A stretch of DNA of 64,000 nucleotides from Actinomycetaceae bacterium (GCA_030537615.1 JAUNVP010000009.1:48001-112000), one strand, 5' to 3'; shown: positions 45,433 through 54,479, numbered from the stretch's first letter. Numbers and translations are program-made. The notes: generated from the sequence alone by a model not told the origin.

Positions 45433-48084
45433 GTGTCTTCACTGCTCTTTCGGGTTGGGGCGATGACTGTTCAGCGGGCAAAGACAGTTCTCTTTGCCTG
45501 GATCGGCCTACTCATTGTCACTGTAGCCACCATGTTTGCGCTTGGAGGCACGCTGACAAACGATTTCACGATCCCCGGAACTGAAGGACAAAAAGGCATT
45601 GATGTCCTCGCTGAACGGTTTCCGGAAATGTCCGGCACATCTGGTCAGGTGGTTTTTGGAGTTCCCGAAGGTGAAGATATCCGCGACCATCAATCCGAAA
45701 TCACGCGGATTCTCGATCAAGTGCGTGAGCTTAAGGACGTTCGTCAAGTAGCTGATCCCTTTGATGACTCCATCATGGATCCGATCATTTCCGATAATGA
45801 TCGCTATGCCATGTCTCAAGTGCAGTTTACTTTTGGGCTCGATTCGATTGACCAGGAGCAAGTCGACAAGTTAGTCGCCATTGCCACGGCCGGTGAAAAC
45901 GATGGCATGACGGTTCACGTCGGCGGCCAGATCATGTCCTTAACGGAGATCCCGCTGTCCCCTCTCGAAGCTGCGGGCGTCCTCCTTGCACTCATCGTTT
46001 TGGCTGTCGCTTTTCGGTCCTTCATTTCAGCTTCCGTACCGATCATCAGCGCCCTACTCGGAGTGGGGATCGCCATGACTGCGGTGATGATTCTCTCAGC
46101 ATTTGTCCCGATCTCAACGACTACTCCAACTCTGGCGATCATGCTCGGACTCGCCGTCGGAATTGACTACGCACTATTCATTGTCTCGAGGCATCGAGAT
46201 CAGCTCGCCGAAGGACTGTCGGTTGCCGAATCGATTCCCCGCGCCATCGCCACGTCGGGAGGTGCCGTTCTCTTCGCCGGAACGACGGTGGTCATAGCAT
46301 TGGCTGCACTGGTGGTTGCCAATATTCCTTTCCTTTCGATCATGGGGTTGTGCGCGGCATTCGCGGTAGCCGTCGCTGCCCTTTTTGCCGTCACCGGTTT
46401 ACCAGCGATTTTGTCCCTTCTTGGAAATCGTCTGCGACCCGCTCGGCGATTGCGAGAATCAGATGATGATGCTGCAAGCAGTCGTGCAGTTCCCCCTTCA
46501 GGAGCATCGCATTGGTGGGTTAGCGTCGTCACATCGCATCCGTGGCTGACGATTGTTTCGGTCACTGCGCTCGTCGCAATCATGACCGTTCCAGCAGTGA
46601 ACCTTCGTATCGCTCTTCCAGATAATGGTGTCGAAGATGAATCAACGATGGCGCGACAAACCTACGATCTCGTCGCGGAAGAATTCGGTGAGGGAGCAAA
46701 CGGTCCACTCGTTGTCATCGGAGACATCATCACCTCGCACGATCCGCTCGGTTTAATGGAGGATCTCAAGAACGACATTCTCTCGATGAGAAATGTCGAT
46801 CGAGTCCAACTCGCTACCCCCAACCGCACTGCCGATCTCGGTGTTGTCGTTATTATTCCGCGGGAAGGACCCGAAGCAGTGTCGACGGAAAATCTCGTCC
46901 ATGACCTGCGCAGCGCCGCGCCGCAGTGGGAAGAAAAATACGGCATGTCAGAGATCATGGTGACCGGGAGCAACGCCGTCGGGATCGACGTGTCAGAGCG
47001 GCTCTTACACGCACTCCTCCCCTTCGGACTCGTCGTTGTCGGGTTATCTCTCGTTCTTCTGCTCATCGTATTTCGTTCCGTTTGGGTGTCGATTAAAGCC
47101 ACCCTTGGCTACCTCTTTTCCGTGGGAGCCGCATTTGGTATGACAACCCTCGTCTTTATTGATGGATGGGGAAACGATCTACTCCTTATTGGACAGGTCG
47201 GGCCCGTCATTTCATTCATGCCGATTATCCTCATGGGAGTCCTCTTCGGGCTCGCCATGGACTATGAGGTGTTCCTCGTCTCCCGTATCCGAGAAGACTA
47301 CGTTCATACCGGCGATGCTCTGGAATCTATTCGGAGCGGATTTAGAGCATCGGCACCGGTTGTCGTCGCTGCCGCGCTCATTATGATTTCAGTGTTCTCC
47401 GGGTTTATCCCGAACGGCTCCTTCTATGTCCAGCCAATCGCATTTGGGCTAGCCGTTGGTGTGGCCGTCGATGCCTTCCTTGTACGTATGACGCTGGTTC
47501 CTGCTGTCCTTCAAATCCTCGGTGAGCGGGCGTGGCACATTCCGCATTGGCTCGACAAGCAACTCCCAACATTCGACGTTGAGGGCGCTGGAATGAACCA
47601 CCGCTTCAAACATCTTGAATGGCAACGGCGTTTCGGAGCAGTAGTTGCCCGAGCAACTGACGTAACCGTCGCTGATCGACACGGGGAGATTATCTCCGGT
47701 GCAACTGTGGCAATTCACCCGGGAGAAATCGTCAAACTGAGGGGTGCTCCGTTGGCTACCGAAGCCTTTCTAAACGTTCTCGGAGCCCGTATGCGTCCGA
47801 CAGATGGAATCGTGTTCGTCTTTGACACATCTGCGACAGATGAGAGTAGCCGAGTTGTTTCCCGAACGCCGTTCCTTACCGAGCGGTCAATCGAACTGAC
47901 CGCCTCCCAGCAACCGAGACTCATTCTTGTCAATCGCCCACTGCGTCCTCGAGAGGTGCAATTGATCCGCGAGAATTGCGATAGAGGTGGCGCCGTCGTA
48001 CTCGGTCCTTCGGCTGGCACAATCGGCGATAAGGTCACCGAGTATGCCGTGCCGACTGCGATCCGTGAGGAGGTTCTGGTATGA
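45433..48084 (+). CDS. MMPL/RND transporter fused to a degenerate ABC ATPase-like domain
   Basis: 883-residue export protein. About residues 1-720 are an MMPL-type RND transporter with two sets of membrane helices and the DY pairs GIDYALF near 244 and AMDYEVF near 609. Residues about 737-883 read like a shrunken ABC nucleotide-binding domain: VAIHPGEIVKLRGAP, LNVLGARMRPTDGIVFVF, SQQPRLILVNRPLRP, GGAVVLGPSAG. Walker A has lost its lysine and serine, Walker B reads LILVN and the catalytic glutamate is replaced; the signature motif is gone. The domain cannot be a normal ATPase. GTG 45433 has GGGG close upstream; GTG 45427 is the alternative. Coupled to YhgE by a 4-nt overlap. Confidence 0.88.
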   Translation: MSSLLFRVGAMTVQRAKTVLFAWIGLLIVTVATMFALGGTLTNDFTIPGTEGQKGIDVLAERFPEMSGTSGQVVFGVPEGEDIRDHQSEITRILDQVRELKDVRQVADPFDDSIMDPIISDNDRYAMSQVQFTFGLDSIDQEQVDKLVAIATAGENDGMTVHVGGQIMSLTEIPLSPLEAAGVLLALIVLAVAFRSFISASVPIISALLGVGIAMTAVMILSAFVPISTTTPTLAIMLGLAVGIDYALFIVSRHRDQLAEGLSVAESIPRAIATSGGAVLFAGTTVVIALAALVVANIPFLSIMGLCAAFAVAVAALFAVTGLPAILSLLGNRLRPARRLRESDDDAASSRAVPPSGASHWWVSVVTSHPWLTIVSVTALVAIMTVPAVNLRIALPDNGVEDESTMARQTYDLVAEEFGEGANGPLVVIGDIITSHDPLGLMEDLKNDILSMRNVDRVQLATPNRTADLGVVVIIPREGPEAVSTENLVHDLRSAAPQWEEKYGMSEIMVTGSNAVGIDVSERLLHALLPFGLVVVGLSLVLLLIVFRSVWVSIKATLGYLFSVGAAFGMTTLVFIDGWGNDLLLIGQVGPVISFMPIILMGVLFGLAMDYEVFLVSRIREDYVHTGDALESIRSGFRASAPVVVAAALIMISVFSGFIPNGSFYVQPIAFGLAVGVAVDAFLVRMTLVPAVLQILGERAWHIPHWLDKQLPTFDVEGAGMNHRFKHLEWQRRFGAVVARATDVTVADRHGEIISGATVAIHPGEIVKLRGAPLATEAFLNVLGARMRPTDGIVFVFDTSATDESSRVVSRTPFLTERSIELTASQQPRLILVNRPLRPREVQLIRENCDRGGAVVLGPSAGTIGDKVTEYAVPTAIREEVLV

Positions 48085-50594
48085 AACTGACGTTGAGAGA
48101 CTGGCGGGCATTAGTGACCGTTATGCTCCTGCCTCTTCTCGCAACAGCGCTGACGCTGTGGTCGCTGGCAAACCGGGCTGAGAATTTCGACCAGGTTCCC
48201 GCGGCCCTCGTCAACCTCGATAAAGGTGCGACAATGGAGGTTGATGGAAAGGAACAATTTGTCCCACTCGGGCGTGAACTTGCTTCTGGTTTGATGTATC
48301 CGACAGAAGAAGTTGATACGAATCTTAACTGGCAACTCGTCACCGAAGATACTGCAAAGAACGGGCTTCTCAACGGCGATTTTCAAGCTATCGTAACCAT
48401 TCCGGAAAAATTCTCGGAAAACTTAACCACGATTGGACAGAAAACTGCCACGCCTGCTCTCATTACCGTTACCTCAAATGACGCTTCTTCCGAACTTGTC
48501 GGAGTGATCTCAAAACAAATCGCGCGCGTCGCAGCGACATCTATGGGATCGGTCATGACCGAGAAAATGCTTGATCAAATCTACCTCGGCTTCAATGAAA
48601 TGGCGGATCAGCTGGCCCAAGCGGCTGACGGTGCCGCTCAACTCGACGATGGAGCACGCCAGTTGGGTGACGGTCTTTCCCAACTGGCCTATGCCTCCGA
48701 CCTATTAGCCGGCGGGACGCGCGATTTGAGTACAGGACTGGGACAGCTTTCCGGTGGCGCTCATGACCTGTCATCCGGAACATACCAACTGACAGACGGA
48801 CTCACTCAACTGGCCTCAGGAGCCAATCAATTGACGTTAGGAATTCGTCAGTTTAGAGATGGATTTGTTGGCACTGCCCAGTCCCCCGGCTTGAAAGACG
48901 GTATTGATCAAGTCAATCACGCAATTAATGACCCGCATGGACTCGCAGATGGATCGAATCAACTCGCCGACGGTGCCGCTCAACTTAAAGACGGTATCGA
49001 CCAACTGACGCTCGGATTGCAACAGATCACCGGCCCATTAGCCGAATTTGAAAAGCTCATCCCACCGGACTTTGGAAAGGATATTCCTCGTGCGAGTGAG
49101 GTTGAAGCTGTCGTTGAACGCCTGCGCGCCGCACTCGAGAATTCCGAAAATCTACTCGCCTACGTTAAAGAACAACTACATGGCTCTGCGGATACGGTCG
49201 GCATTATTCCGCGGCTTCGCCAATCCGTGAGCGAATGCCCGGTAGAGGAAAGACCGGAATACTGTCGCCAGCTCGAGCTGGCAGTTGACGACCTAGAGAC
49301 TGTTGTTTCCACTATTCCATCGTCGAATCAAGACGTGGATGCTGTTCTTGCCGATTTCAATGGTCTGATGGAATCGCTCGGAGTCAACGAGATTGTCGAT
49401 GAGATCATCTCCTTGCAAAAGAAGCTCGAAGGCTATATTCAACAACTGGAAGATGCCGGAGGATTCACGGGGATTGATGCCAATCTCACCCGTTTACGTC
49501 AAGGAACGGCAGAACTCAGTGACGGAACACGACAACTGGCAAATGGAATCGCCGGAACACCGGACGCTCCAGGACTCGCTCAAGGAGTGGCGCAGCTGGC
49601 TGAGGCAACTGAGTTACTTCGTCAAGGACTGGATGGAACGAGTAATCAGGCTGGATTAGTATCGGGTGCTGAGCAGTTAGCTGGGGGCTTGGATTCCGCG
49701 GTTCCCGGCGTCCGACAGCTGGCTGACGGAGCGTATCAGTTAGCTCAAGGCGCCGAGCAGAGTGCAAGTGGATCCCGACAGCTCGCTGACGGGAGTGCGC
49801 AGCTAGCGAGTGGAGTCGGGCAAGCCTCTGATGGTGCCAGCGAACTCATAGCGGGAACTACTCGATTCGCCAACGAGCTGAAGAACGGTGCCGAGCAGGT
49901 ACCGACGTATACGGATGCAGAGCGTACCCGGATCGTCAAAATGGCGGCCGTCCCGATTCACAGTGGTTCTTCTACCCTTAATGAAGCGCGGTCAGGTGCG
50001 AATGTTATGTTCCCTTGGGCAGCAGGTTTCGTCCTCTGGATAGGGGCATTCGCAACGTATCTGGCAATGCCGGGTCTACGACGGAAAGAACTCGCATCAG
50101 CTCATAAGCCTGTCCGCGTAGCTTGGAATTCATTTAGATGGGCGGCTCTGATCTCGATCGCGCAGACCATCGGAGTTGCGCTTGTCGCCACGATGCTTGG
50201 AGTGCGACCGCAGGATCTCATGACGACGACGCTCCTTCTAGGGATCGGCGCCCTATCGTTTACGGCTGTGAATCAGGCAATGCTGGCGGTTGCAGGGGCT
50301 CGGTTGGGTCGGATTGTTGCTTTGCTGTTCCTCGTCGTCCAGATGGTGTCACTCGGTGGCATTGTGCCGATTGAGACTGCTCCCGAGGCGTTTCGGGCCC
50401 TCAACGCGGTACTCCCGTTATCGGTCCTCACCAATGGTCTGACCCACACAGTGATGGGCGGTCAACTAACGACGTTCTTTGCTTCAGTTGCGCCTCTCGT
50501 CGTGTGGGGTGCGGGAGCTTTCGGCCTGACGACAATGGCCGCGAATAAGGCACGCCAAGTCGATCCGGGAACGCTTCGGAGAAAATACGCCTAG
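48081..50594 (+). CDS. YhgE/Pip family membrane protein
   Basis: 837-residue protein of the YhgE/phage-infection-protein family (ABC-2 permease fold, related to EsaA). One N-terminal membrane helix is followed by a very long extracellular helical region with many repeats of the type xQLADGAxQLxxG (about residues 175-610). Five or six C-terminal membrane helices follow. Two cysteines lie in the central part (SECPVEERPEYC). It overlaps the MMPL-ABC-like gene, so the two probably act together in export or envelope processes, under TetR control. Substrate unknown. Confidence 0.9.
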   Translation: MKLTLRDWRALVTVMLLPLLATALTLWSLANRAENFDQVPAALVNLDKGATMEVDGKEQFVPLGRELASGLMYPTEEVDTNLNWQLVTEDTAKNGLLNGDFQAIVTIPEKFSENLTTIGQKTATPALITVTSNDASSELVGVISKQIARVAATSMGSVMTEKMLDQIYLGFNEMADQLAQAADGAAQLDDGARQLGDGLSQLAYASDLLAGGTRDLSTGLGQLSGGAHDLSSGTYQLTDGLTQLASGANQLTLGIRQFRDGFVGTAQSPGLKDGIDQVNHAINDPHGLADGSNQLADGAAQLKDGIDQLTLGLQQITGPLAEFEKLIPPDFGKDIPRASEVEAVVERLRAALENSENLLAYVKEQLHGSADTVGIIPRLRQSVSECPVEERPEYCRQLELAVDDLETVVSTIPSSNQDVDAVLADFNGLMESLGVNEIVDEIISLQKKLEGYIQQLEDAGGFTGIDANLTRLRQGTAELSDGTRQLANGIAGTPDAPGLAQGVAQLAEATELLRQGLDGTSNQAGLVSGAEQLAGGLDSAVPGVRQLADGAYQLAQGAEQSASGSRQLADGSAQLASGVGQASDGASELIAGTTRFANELKNGAEQVPTYTDAERTRIVKMAAVPIHSGSSTLNEARSGANVMFPWAAGFVLWIGAFATYLAMPGLRRKELASAHKPVRVAWNSFRWAALISIAQTIGVALVATMLGVRPQDLMTTTLLLGIGALSFTAVNQAMLAVAGARLGRIVALLFLVVQMVSLGGIVPIETAPEAFRALNAVLPLSVLTNGLTHTVMGGQLTTFFASVAPLVVWGAGAFGLTTMAANKARQVDPGTLRRKYA

Positions 50595-50622
50595 CGAGAT
50601 GGCGAGAAGAAAAACTCAGTAG

Positions 50623-51183
50623 TTACGATGCGGAGCGCCGGGCTCGCCGGCGTTCCGCAAGTTCATCGACCGAGGTAACAGCGGGGGTAGCTTCGTCGGT
50701 GGGTAGTTCAGCGAGAGATCCTTCAATTTCTCGCCAGACTCGTCCGACAGCAATGCCGAATACTCCTTGACCGCCCTCAATGAGGTCAATCATTTCGTCT
50801 CTTGAACGACACTCGTAGACCGAGGCACCATCACTCATCAGGGTAATTGTTGACAGATCATCAACGCCACGATCTTTGAGATGCGCGACGGCCTCGCGGA
50901 TTTGCTGAAGCGAAACACCCGTATCGAGCAGACGTTTAACAACTTTCAGAACGAGTATGTCGCGGAACGAATACAGTCGCTGTGAACCCGAGCCTTGTGC
51001 ACTGCGAATTGACGGCTCGACAAGTCCGGTTCGCGCCCAATAGTCCAATTGTCGATAGGTAATGCCAGCGGCGTGGCACGCGACCTTACCGCGGTATCCG
51101 GTATCTGGGCCAAGGTCCGCGAGAAGGTCCCCGAAGAGCATCCCCTGTCGCGGTGACTCTTGAGCGGAAACTTGCTTATTCAC
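50623..51183 (-). CDS. MerR family regulator, Rv1830 type
   Basis: 186-residue regulator. The MerR winged helix spans about residues 30-105 (GKVACHAAGITYRQLDYWARTGLVEPSI, LYSFRDILVLKVVKRLLDTGVSLQQIREAV). The C-terminal half is short and acidic. It corresponds to the second MerR gene of the mycobacterial garA cluster. GTG start with GAGGAG upstream. A promoter with two palindromes precedes it. The bifunctional nuclease gene that lies between the two merR genes in mycobacteria is absent. Confidence 0.88.
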   Translation of the reverse strand: MNKQVSAQESPRQGMLFGDLLADLGPDTGYRGKVACHAAGITYRQLDYWARTGLVEPSIRSAQGSGSQRLYSFRDILVLKVVKRLLDTGVSLQQIREAVAHLKDRGVDDLSTITLMSDGASVYECRSRDEMIDLIEGGQGVFGIAVGRVWREIEGSLAELPTDEATPAVTSVDELAERRRARRSAS

Positions 51184-51215
51184 CTGTACTCCTCGGTCTG
51201 TGAGTGTGTTGACTG

Positions 51216-51289
51216 ATCTTAACGCTAGAACGCTTCTAGTCGCAGGTCAATGAACGCAACGGCGAGCCTCACCTTCAAGTTGAACTTGA
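51216..51289 (-). promoter_or_regulatory. merR promoter region with two palindromes
   Basis: Upstream of the Rv1830-type gene there are two perfect 15-nt palindromes: CTAGAA-CGC-TTCTAG (51225-51239) and TCAAGTT-G-AACTTGA (51275-51289). On the minus strand a TTGACC box and a TAGCGT box sit 17 bp apart with the first palindrome between and over the -10, as is usual for MerR operators. A TAAGAT at 51221-51216 is another -10 candidate. The second palindrome resembles SoxR/HspR-type sites. Confidence 0.5.
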
Positions 51290-51314
51290 GACTCAATCGT
51301 TATCGTCCACTCTC

Positions 51315-52058
51315 CTACTGTGACAGCTTTTCTATCGAAAGTCGAAGGAATTCACGCTGCAGATCAGCCATGAGCTCAGCCAGTTCGTGAGATCGGGCGC
51401 GCGCCCGCTCGATATCGCCTGATCGGCCCCGAGCGCGGGTTGATTCAACGGTTTGATCAATGAGATCCGCCATTCGCTCTGCACTATTGCGGATCGAACG
51501 AAGATTGCGCGGAGCGATCCCCTGCGTTCGAAGCGAGAGAATGAGGTTCACGGCATAGATTGAGCGGGTAGGGAAATAACCGCCAAGATCGGGTGTAATT
51601 AAGCCCACTCGAACAAACTCTTCAATATCTTCTCTAGAGGTACCCGTCAGATCACACAACTGTCGCACGGAGATATGCTGTGATGCCGGTAAACGCGTTT
51701 GCCCATCCTCTGAAACAACCCGCGCCGTCGGCACACGCTCGACTTCGTGACCAGCATCGAGGGCGGTGAGTTGCTCGAGAATTACTTTGAGAGGCCGATA
51801 AGAGTCCCGTTGCTCAGCCAAAATGTACTTGAGACGTTCAACATCGGCGGCGGAGTATTTGCGGTATCCGGCTGCATTTCGCCACGGCGACAACAAACCC
51901 TCGTTCTCGAGAAAACGGATCTTCGATACCGTCAGCGCTGGAAAATGTGGTTTGACTATTTCCAGTACCTGTCCGATAGTCATCTGCGGCTCGTGGGACA
52001 CATCCCTCGGCCAAGGTTGTGTCTCCGGCTTCGCCGCGCGCTGAGCGCGGGCACTCAT
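51315..52058 (-). CDS. MerR family regulator, Rv1828 type
   Basis: 247-residue regulator with two helical DNA-binding-like segments. The N-terminal MerR domain (MTIGQVLEIVKPHFPALTVSKIRFLENEGLLSP, YRKYSAADVERLKYIL) is followed by a second winged-helix-like part (ISVRQLCDLTGTSREDIEEFVRVGLITPD) and a C-terminal coiled segment. This double layout matches Rv1828. It overlaps garA by 4 nt, so the FHA protein and the regulator are made from one mRNA. Confidence 0.9.
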   Translation of the reverse strand: MSARAQRAAKPETQPWPRDVSHEPQMTIGQVLEIVKPHFPALTVSKIRFLENEGLLSPWRNAAGYRKYSAADVERLKYILAEQRDSYRPLKVILEQLTALDAGHEVERVPTARVVSEDGQTRLPASQHISVRQLCDLTGTSREDIEEFVRVGLITPDLGGYFPTRSIYAVNLILSLRTQGIAPRNLRSIRNSAERMADLIDQTVESTRARGRSGDIERARARSHELAELMADLQREFLRLSIEKLSQ

Positions 52059-52495
52059 TGCTGACGGGCGGAGGGGTGGTAGGTCAAACGATATTTACCG
52101 ATTTGCACCTCGTCGCCCGCCGTGAGACGACATTGCTCGGTGCGCTCGCGATTAACGTAGGTACCATTGAGTGAACCGGAATCTCGAACGACAAAGCCTC
52201 CGTCGACCGCACGGAATTCACAGTGCCGACGAGAGACAGTAACGTCATCGAGAAAGATATCGGCCTTTGGGCTACGCCCCGCAGTCGTCACCTCGGCATC
52301 GAGGAGGAATCGCGCACCAGAGTTCGGCCCCCTCTGGACAATTAGAAGGGCGGACCCGAAGGGAAGCGCATCGACCGCCGCCTGATCACGGGGAGATAAG
52401 GGAGCGTGCTTAAGGGTGTCACCCGCGTCTGCGGGAGCGGGTGCCGCGCCAAAAATCGCAGTTTCATTGGGGTCGGGCACTTGCGTCTGAGACAT
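52055..52495 (-). CDS. garA: FHA-domain signalling protein GarA/OdhI
   Basis: Phospho-switch protein that in relatives controls 2-oxoglutarate dehydrogenase and glutamate metabolism. The 146-residue protein has a flexible N-terminus and one FHA domain (LIVQRGPNSGARFLLD, TAGRSPKADIFLDDVTVSRRHCEF, DSGSLNGTYVNRE). The N-terminal phosphoacceptor motif, ETTSVF in mycobacteria, reads NETAIF here, leaving one threonine (residue 12). ATG 52495 has GAGGAG 6 nt upstream. A TACACT box at 52543-52538 on the minus strand may be its promoter. Confidence 0.93.
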   Translation of the reverse strand: MSQTQVPDPNETAIFGAAPAPADAGDTLKHAPLSPRDQAAVDALPFGSALLIVQRGPNSGARFLLDAEVTTAGRSPKADIFLDDVTVSRRHCEFRAVDGGFVVRDSGSLNGTYVNRERTEQCRLTAGDEVQIGKYRLTYHPSARQQ

Positions 52496-52586
52496 TGCCA
52501 ACTCCTCTCCTAGTGTTCTTACCTCGATGCTTATTCAAGTGTAGGGGGGACTGTCGAACTTATCCACGAGATAGATATATTCTGCG

Positions 52587-53315
52587 TCACTCTTGCGCTA
52601 TCGCATATTCGTATTCCATGGGCTGAGCAATTGAATCGATAGCCACAAACTCTGATCGTTCAAAAGTGACGGTTGCTCCCGAAGCGCGTAACTGCGAGGT
52701 TGCGCCACGCGCGATCTCTAAGGCCGCTTGTATCGTATCGGCATCGCCGATAATGGTCCAGACATACGGAGACTGGACGCGTTCGCCGGAAATGAGTAAT
52801 TCACCATTGCGATCCCGGACGACGTAGGTTGAAGCAGTAATACGCTCTCCATTGAGGTCGATGGCCTCTGCCCCGGCGTTGCGCAACTCGCCGATCACCG
52901 TGACGAATGTTTGAGGACGGACTCCGTTTTCACCCTCGAGCACCGTCATCGTCAGGCCGGGACCGTGGACAGGCGTTGTTCCTCCGAGGATTTGAGCCTG
53001 CATGCGGTCGCGTTCAGCAGCCTCGCGAGCGGCCTCTGCCTGAGATTGACTCGACTGAAGTTTTTGAATCTGTGCGTTCAGTTCGTTTCGCTCACTTCGC
53101 AGTTGGTTCTCGGAGGTGGTCAGTTGATCGAGAAGCGTGACCAGTTCATCTTCACTGAGTGATTCGAGTGGGTCAGATCGCTTGAGTTTCATTTGCGTGA
53201 CGAGTGCGAAGCCCAAAGCGAGGCAGAGCAAGCCAATGACGAGATGAATCGGGCGTACGGGAGAGGTGACGAGATCTCGTAGACGATGCTGTGCTTCGGG
53301 CTTTTGTGCGCTCAA
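52587..53315 (-). CDS. DUF881 family membrane-anchored protein (second copy)
   Basis: 242-residue protein with an N-terminal membrane helix (PIHLVIGLLCLALGFALVTQM), a coiled coil (LTTSENQLRSERNELNAQIQKLQS) and an extracellular DUF881 domain (GPGLTMTVLEG, LRNAGAEAIDLNGERI, VQSPYVWTIIGDADTIQAAL). Function unknown. The TTG at 53315 has GGAG upstream and follows the DUF1290 stop directly; longer frames overlap that gene and look unnatural. Same DUF881-DUF1290-DUF881 order as Rv1823-Rv1825. Confidence 0.85.
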   Translation of the reverse strand: MSAQKPEAQHRLRDLVTSPVRPIHLVIGLLCLALGFALVTQMKLKRSDPLESLSEDELVTLLDQLTTSENQLRSERNELNAQIQKLQSSQSQAEAAREAAERDRMQAQILGGTTPVHGPGLTMTVLEGENGVRPQTFVTVIGELRNAGAEAIDLNGERITASTYVVRDRNGELLISGERVQSPYVWTIIGDADTIQAALEIARGATSQLRASGATVTFERSEFVAIDSIAQPMEYEYAIAQE

Positions 53316-53316
53316 T

Positions 53317-53649
53317 TCAGGCTCCAAAAATGTGTCTGCGAATGGCTGCCGCGTTGGAGAAAATTCGAATTCCAAGCACAACGACAATCGCAGTAGTCAT
53401 TGCACTACCGACTCCCAATTGGGCTCCCATGAATACAAGCAACGCGGCGACAAAGACATTCCAAAAAAAGGAAATGATAAAGACCTTGTCCGAGAATCGA
53501 CCGTCCAAATAAGCTCGGGTTGCTCCGAAAAGTGCGTCGATAGCAGCCACAACCGCAATCGGTAAGTAGGGTTGAATGGCGTACGGGACTGTTGGGTCGA
53601 TCGTCAAGCCAAGAATAATGCCGATGATGAGACCAAATATCGCAATCAT
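53317..53649 (-). CDS. sbp: Small basic protein, DUF1290
   Basis: 110-residue membrane protein with three or four hydrophobic segments (FGLIIGIILGLTIDPTVP, PYLPIAVVAAIDALFGATRA, FIISFFWNVFVAALLVFMGAQLGVG). DUF1290 small basic proteins lie near cell-division and envelope genes in Gram-positive bacteria; their role is not known. Sandwiched between two DUF881 genes, with a 4-nt overlap to the upstream one. Confidence 0.9.
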   Translation of the reverse strand: MIAIFGLIIGIILGLTIDPTVPYAIQPYLPIAVVAAIDALFGATRAYLDGRFSDKVFIISFFWNVFVAALLVFMGAQLGVGSAMTTAIVVVLGIRIFSNAAAIRRHIFGA

Positions 53650-54479
53650 TCTTGCTCCTTACCTCCGTTAGTCACGGAAGCTACTGACGCGTTTCTGACG
53701 TTCGCTGCCTTGAGGGCAATTGTGTCCTGTTTCGAGTACGACAGACTGATGCCATACATCGAGTATAGAAGCGAAAAGTACTCACCGGTGTTACCCGAGG
53801 TGAGCGATTGTTGCATTTGAAGTGAATCACCAATGGCTTGGACGGTGTAAGGGGAACTCACAGCGTGAAAGTCGACAAGAATCGCTCCCCCGGCCGTGCG
53901 CACAGCGGTCGTTGGCCCGACCCGGATATCGTTGAGGGAGACACCTTCAGCACCACCCGCCCACAGCGCATTGATGAGGGCGCGCAGGTCGCTATCCTGC
54001 ACTTTCCCTTTACCGCTCGCATCGTTCGCTTCCGTGACGGTCACTGTCAGGCCAGGGCCCGTTATCGTGTCGAGCTGGGCGAGCTGGCGAATTTCAGGTG
54101 GTACGCGGGGAGCTGATGTGTCGGCCGCCGAGAGCACACCAATCTGGCCGTTGAGCTTATCGACTTCCGTTTGGAGTCGATTAACGTCCGCTTGTCTATT
54201 TTCGATTTGTCGAATCAGTCCATGATGCACTTGATTGCCGGGACGATCGGGAGCCACCAGGGATCGAACAGACACGGTGGTAATAAACGCCAAGATAATG
54301 GCCAGGAGTAGGACAACAGCGCGGTCGAGGGGATCTTTGTGGAGCGTGCTTTCCTTTGTGTCCGCAGAGTACCCGTAGTTCAGGGGATCGTACAGCAAGG
54401 ATTGCAACAGCGACATCGACGCGGCCGGATCACTGTCCGGTTGTGTACGCCGTTCAAGTGGTGTTAGTCGGTGAGCCAT
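53646..54479 (-). CDS. DUF881 family membrane-anchored protein (first copy)
   Basis: 277-residue paralogue of the other DUF881 protein. About 70 cytoplasmic residues, one membrane helix (AVVLLLAIILAFITTVSV), a coiled coil (QIENRQADVNRLQTEVDKLNG) and the DUF881 domain (GPGLTVTVTEAND, ALWAGGAEGVSLNDIRV, VSSPYTVQAIGDSLQMQQSL). Starts inside the end of pepN (16-nt overlap), so it is probably co-transcribed with it. The coiled-coil-plus-DUF881 pair suggests a hetero-oligomer with the second copy and DUF1290. Confidence 0.87.
   Translation of the reverse strand: MAHRLTPLERRTQPDSDPAASMSLLQSLLYDPLNYGYSADTKESTLHKDPLDRAVVLLLAIILAFITTVSVRSLVAPDRPGNQVHHGLIRQIENRQADVNRLQTEVDKLNGQIGVLSAADTSAPRVPPEIRQLAQLDTITGPGLTVTVTEANDASGKGKVQDSDLRALINALWAGGAEGVSLNDIRVGPTTAVRTAGGAILVDFHAVSSPYTVQAIGDSLQMQQSLTSGNTGEYFSLLYSMYGISLSYSKQDTIALKAANVRNASVASVTNGGKEQE

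Noticed and set aside
48600..49920. DNA tandem repeats inside the YhgE-type gene
   Set aside because: The repetition is at protein level (QLADG-type units); the DNA copies are diverged and the pattern is normal for YhgE proteins.
53315..53387. Longer start for the second DUF881 gene at 53387
   Set aside because: It overlaps the DUF1290 gene by about 70 nt and adds residues that do not fit the family. TTG 53315 has a GGAG ribosome site.
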